Shown: positions 62,571 to 64,000 of the stretch, piece by piece
Numbering within the stretch: the first letter of the stretch is position 1
How the letters are laid out: every line of letters starts with the position of its first letter
Assembly: GCF_028802875.1 (NCBI RefSeq)
Contig: NZ_JARAMP010000006.1
Span: forward strand, 119,521 to 183,520
From: Seohaeicola sp024304985
GTDB lineage: Bacteria; Pseudomonadota; Alphaproteobacteria; Rhodobacterales; Rhodobacteraceae
DNA length: 64,000 bases
Direction: 5' to 3'
The notes under the pieces: generated by a model
Told to the model about the DNA's origin: nothing
The model's input: only the letters and a program-made list of their open reading frames with translations
Databases searched by the model: none
Position numbers and translations under genes: made by a program

Positions 62571-63863
62571 ATGAGCATGAAATTCCTTCTTCCGCTGTCA
62601 GGCGTGATCCTGATGACCAATGCCGCCTGCGCGGGGCCGGTGGAGCGGTCCCTGCGCCCCGAGGCGCGGCCCTCGGCCCTGTCCTCGGTGCAGCAGGCGT
62701 CTGCCCCGGCGACGCTGGCACCGCCTGTCTCCGCCACGACGCGCGCGGAATTCGACCGCTGGGTCGCCGGGTTCAAGTCGCGCGCGCAGGCGCAGGGCAT
62801 CCGCCCCGCCGTGCTGGAGCGGTCCTTTGCCGGTATCGGCTATGATCCCTCGGTGATCGAGCGCGACCGTAATCAGGCCGAGTTCAAGCGCGAGATCTGG
62901 GATTATCTGGACAGCGCCGCCTCGCCCGTGCGGGTGGCCAATGGGCAGACGGCGCTGCAAAAGCACCGTCGCACCCTGCAAGCGATCGAGGATCGTTTCG
63001 GGGTCGAAAAAGAGGTGGTCACGGCAGTCTGGGGGCTGGAAAGCTCTTATGGCGACCGGCGCGGCACGATGGATGTGATCCAGTCGCTGGCCACGCTGGC
63101 CCATGACGGGCGGCGTGGCGCGTTCTTTGAAAAGCAGTTGATCGGGGCCTTGCAGATCATTCAGGCGGGCGATGTGGACCCGCGCCGCATGACCGGCAGC
63201 TGGGCGGGCGCCATGGGGCATACGCAGTTCATCCCGACCTCTTATCTGGCCTATGCGGTGGATTTCACCGGGGATGGCAAGCGCGACATCTGGTCGGATG
63301 ATCCCACCGATGCGCTGGCCTCGACGGCGGCATACCTCAAGCGGTTCGGCTGGACCAAGGGGCAGCCCTGGGGTGTCGAAGTGCGTCTGCCTGCCGGGTT
63401 CAATGCCGGTCTGGCCAAGCGCGACATCAAGCGCAACCCGTCTGAATGGGCCGCGATGGGCGTGACCGACATGCAGGGGCGCGCGGTGCCCAACCACGGG
63501 CAGGCGTCAATCCTGCTGCCTGCGGGCACGGCGGGTGCGGCCTTCATGATCTTCGACAATTTCGCGGTGATCGCGCGGTATAACAACGCCGATGCCTATG
63601 TGATCGGGGTGGGTCATCTGTCCGACCGGATCAAGGGCGGCCCCGAGATCCAGACCCCATGGCCGCGCGGCTATGCGCCTTTGTCCTTTGACGAGCGGAT
63701 GGAGATGCAGCAACGGCTTCAGGCGCGCGGCTATCCGGTCGAGAAGATCGACGGGATCATCGGCCCGCAGACGACCGAGGCGATCCGCGCGTTTCAGCGG
63801 TCGGTCGGCGTGTCGCCGGACGGATTTCCCAGTCAGGACGTGCTGGCGCTGCTGAAGCGGTAA
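62571..63863 (+). CDS. Lytic murein transglycosylase (MltB-like) with peptidoglycan-binding domain
   Basis: The enzyme cleaves glycan strands of peptidoglycan in the periplasm, forming 1,6-anhydro ends. The 430-residue protein has an N-terminal export signal (about 1-21). A lipoprotein-type cysteine sits near AACAG, but the lipobox is imperfect. The SLT_2 catalytic domain (about 55-350) has the active-site glutamate in VWGLESSYGD, with GAMGHTQFIPTSYL. A C-terminal PG_binding_1 domain (about 365-430, LQARGYPVEKIDGIIGPQTT) follows. The start at 62571 opens the signal; MKF two codons later is an alternative. Confidence 0.92.
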   Translation: MSMKFLLPLSGVILMTNAACAGPVERSLRPEARPSALSSVQQASAPATLAPPVSATTRAEFDRWVAGFKSRAQAQGIRPAVLERSFAGIGYDPSVIERDRNQAEFKREIWDYLDSAASPVRVANGQTALQKHRRTLQAIEDRFGVEKEVVTAVWGLESSYGDRRGTMDVIQSLATLAHDGRRGAFFEKQLIGALQIIQAGDVDPRRMTGSWAGAMGHTQFIPTSYLAYAVDFTGDGKRDIWSDDPTDALASTAAYLKRFGWTKGQPWGVEVRLPAGFNAGLAKRDIKRNPSEWAAMGVTDMQGRAVPNHGQASILLPAGTAGAAFMIFDNFAVIARYNNADAYVIGVGHLSDRIKGGPEIQTPWPRGYAPLSFDERMEMQQRLQARGYPVEKIDGIIGPQTTEAIRAFQRSVGVSPDGFPSQDVLALLKR

Positions 63864-64000
63864 GGCGCAACTGGCACGGTTCTCTGATTGCGGCTATGTC
63901 AAGTGGGCTAGCGATCTGTCCGTTCGGGGTCATGGTTCTCTCCGAGGTCACGCATTGCGCCTCATGATGGTTTTCGGTGGTGGATCGTCTCCAATGTCGT
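63864..64000. other. Right-edge sequence, unassigned
   Basis: These 137 bases after the transglycosylase contain no gene I can support on either strand. The composition is slightly less GC-rich than the neighbours. It could be the edge of a mobile element or an ordinary intergenic region. The window ends too soon to tell. Confidence 0.3.

Noticed and set aside
1..64000. tRNA genes and CRISPR arrays
   Set aside because: No T-loop/acceptor combinations typical of tRNA and no regularly spaced repeats were seen.
63864..64000. End of an insertion sequence at the right edge
   Set aside because: No inverted repeat, target duplication or transposase fragment can be demonstrated in the bases available.

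Overview
The window is a GC-rich, densely coded chromosomal segment from an alphaproteobacterium, most likely a member of the Rhodobacteraceae (Roseobacter/Paracoccus relatives). The evidence is the gene repertoire and style: a Zur-ZnuCB/ZnuA block with a tandem ATGTTATAACAT operator, IalB and YnjBCD homologues, DapD/DapE lysine synthesis, several Hint-domain proteins, a class 3 (Rhizobium etli type) asparaginase, and many TGATG/ATGA gene overlaps. No tRNA, rRNA, CRISPR array or complete insertion sequence was found, so the segment reads as core chromosome with a few accessory insertions.

Layout. 1-3009: zinc uptake, with zur-znuC-znuB (minus) divergent from znuA across two Zur boxes. 3309-8079: ugpBAEC glycerol-3-phosphate importer, meeting a CDP-alcohol phosphatidyltransferase tail to tail. 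8206-12446: an MFS carrier, tRNA hydroxylation enzyme TrhO, and the NAD salvage pair pncA-pncB. 12456-16186: an atypical RidA-family protein and a 1070-residue fused reductive dehalogenase. 16367-19975: ynjBCD ABC importer. 19985-22385: the two enzymes of the carboxyspermidine/carboxynorspermidine polyamine route. 22510-27659: arfB, a candidate structured RNA with its own terminator, a queuosine precursor transporter, a phytase-like esterase, mepA, a UMF1-type carrier and a thioesterase. 27801-31040: yggT, recQ, yaaA. 31044-33266: a soluble hybrid histidine kinase. 33421-40901: alpha-2-macroglobulin plus PBP1C. 40926-43599: thiolase, phosphoesterase and a small membrane protein. 43663-47529: serA and serC divergent from serB, with a probable serC leader RNA. 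47705-58621: a mixed region holding three Hint-domain genes, asparaginase, IalB, rlmN, a small orphan gene with a strong promoter, a four-domain envelope protein, a LOG-family hydrolase and dapD. 58939-63863: dapE, rnr and a lytic transglycosylase.

How the genes work together. The zinc block is a closed feedback unit in which ZnuA, ZnuC and the N-terminus of Zur all carry histidine-rich metal-binding stretches. Serine synthesis (serA, serC, serB) is complete here. Aspartate-semialdehyde chemistry is represented twice, by lysine/diaminopimelate synthesis (dapD, dapE) and by polyamine synthesis. Envelope maintenance is a recurring theme (mepA, pbpC with alpha-2-macroglobulin, the lytic transglycosylase, the MliC/META protein).

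The most unusual items are: the self-sufficient fusion reductive dehalogenase, with a visible internal duplication and a C-terminal FMN/NAD(P)H/[2Fe-2S] reductase module; the Hint-domain operon that pairs an apparently active Hint protein with a paralogue that has lost both catalytic residues; and an unassigned structured intergenic RNA.
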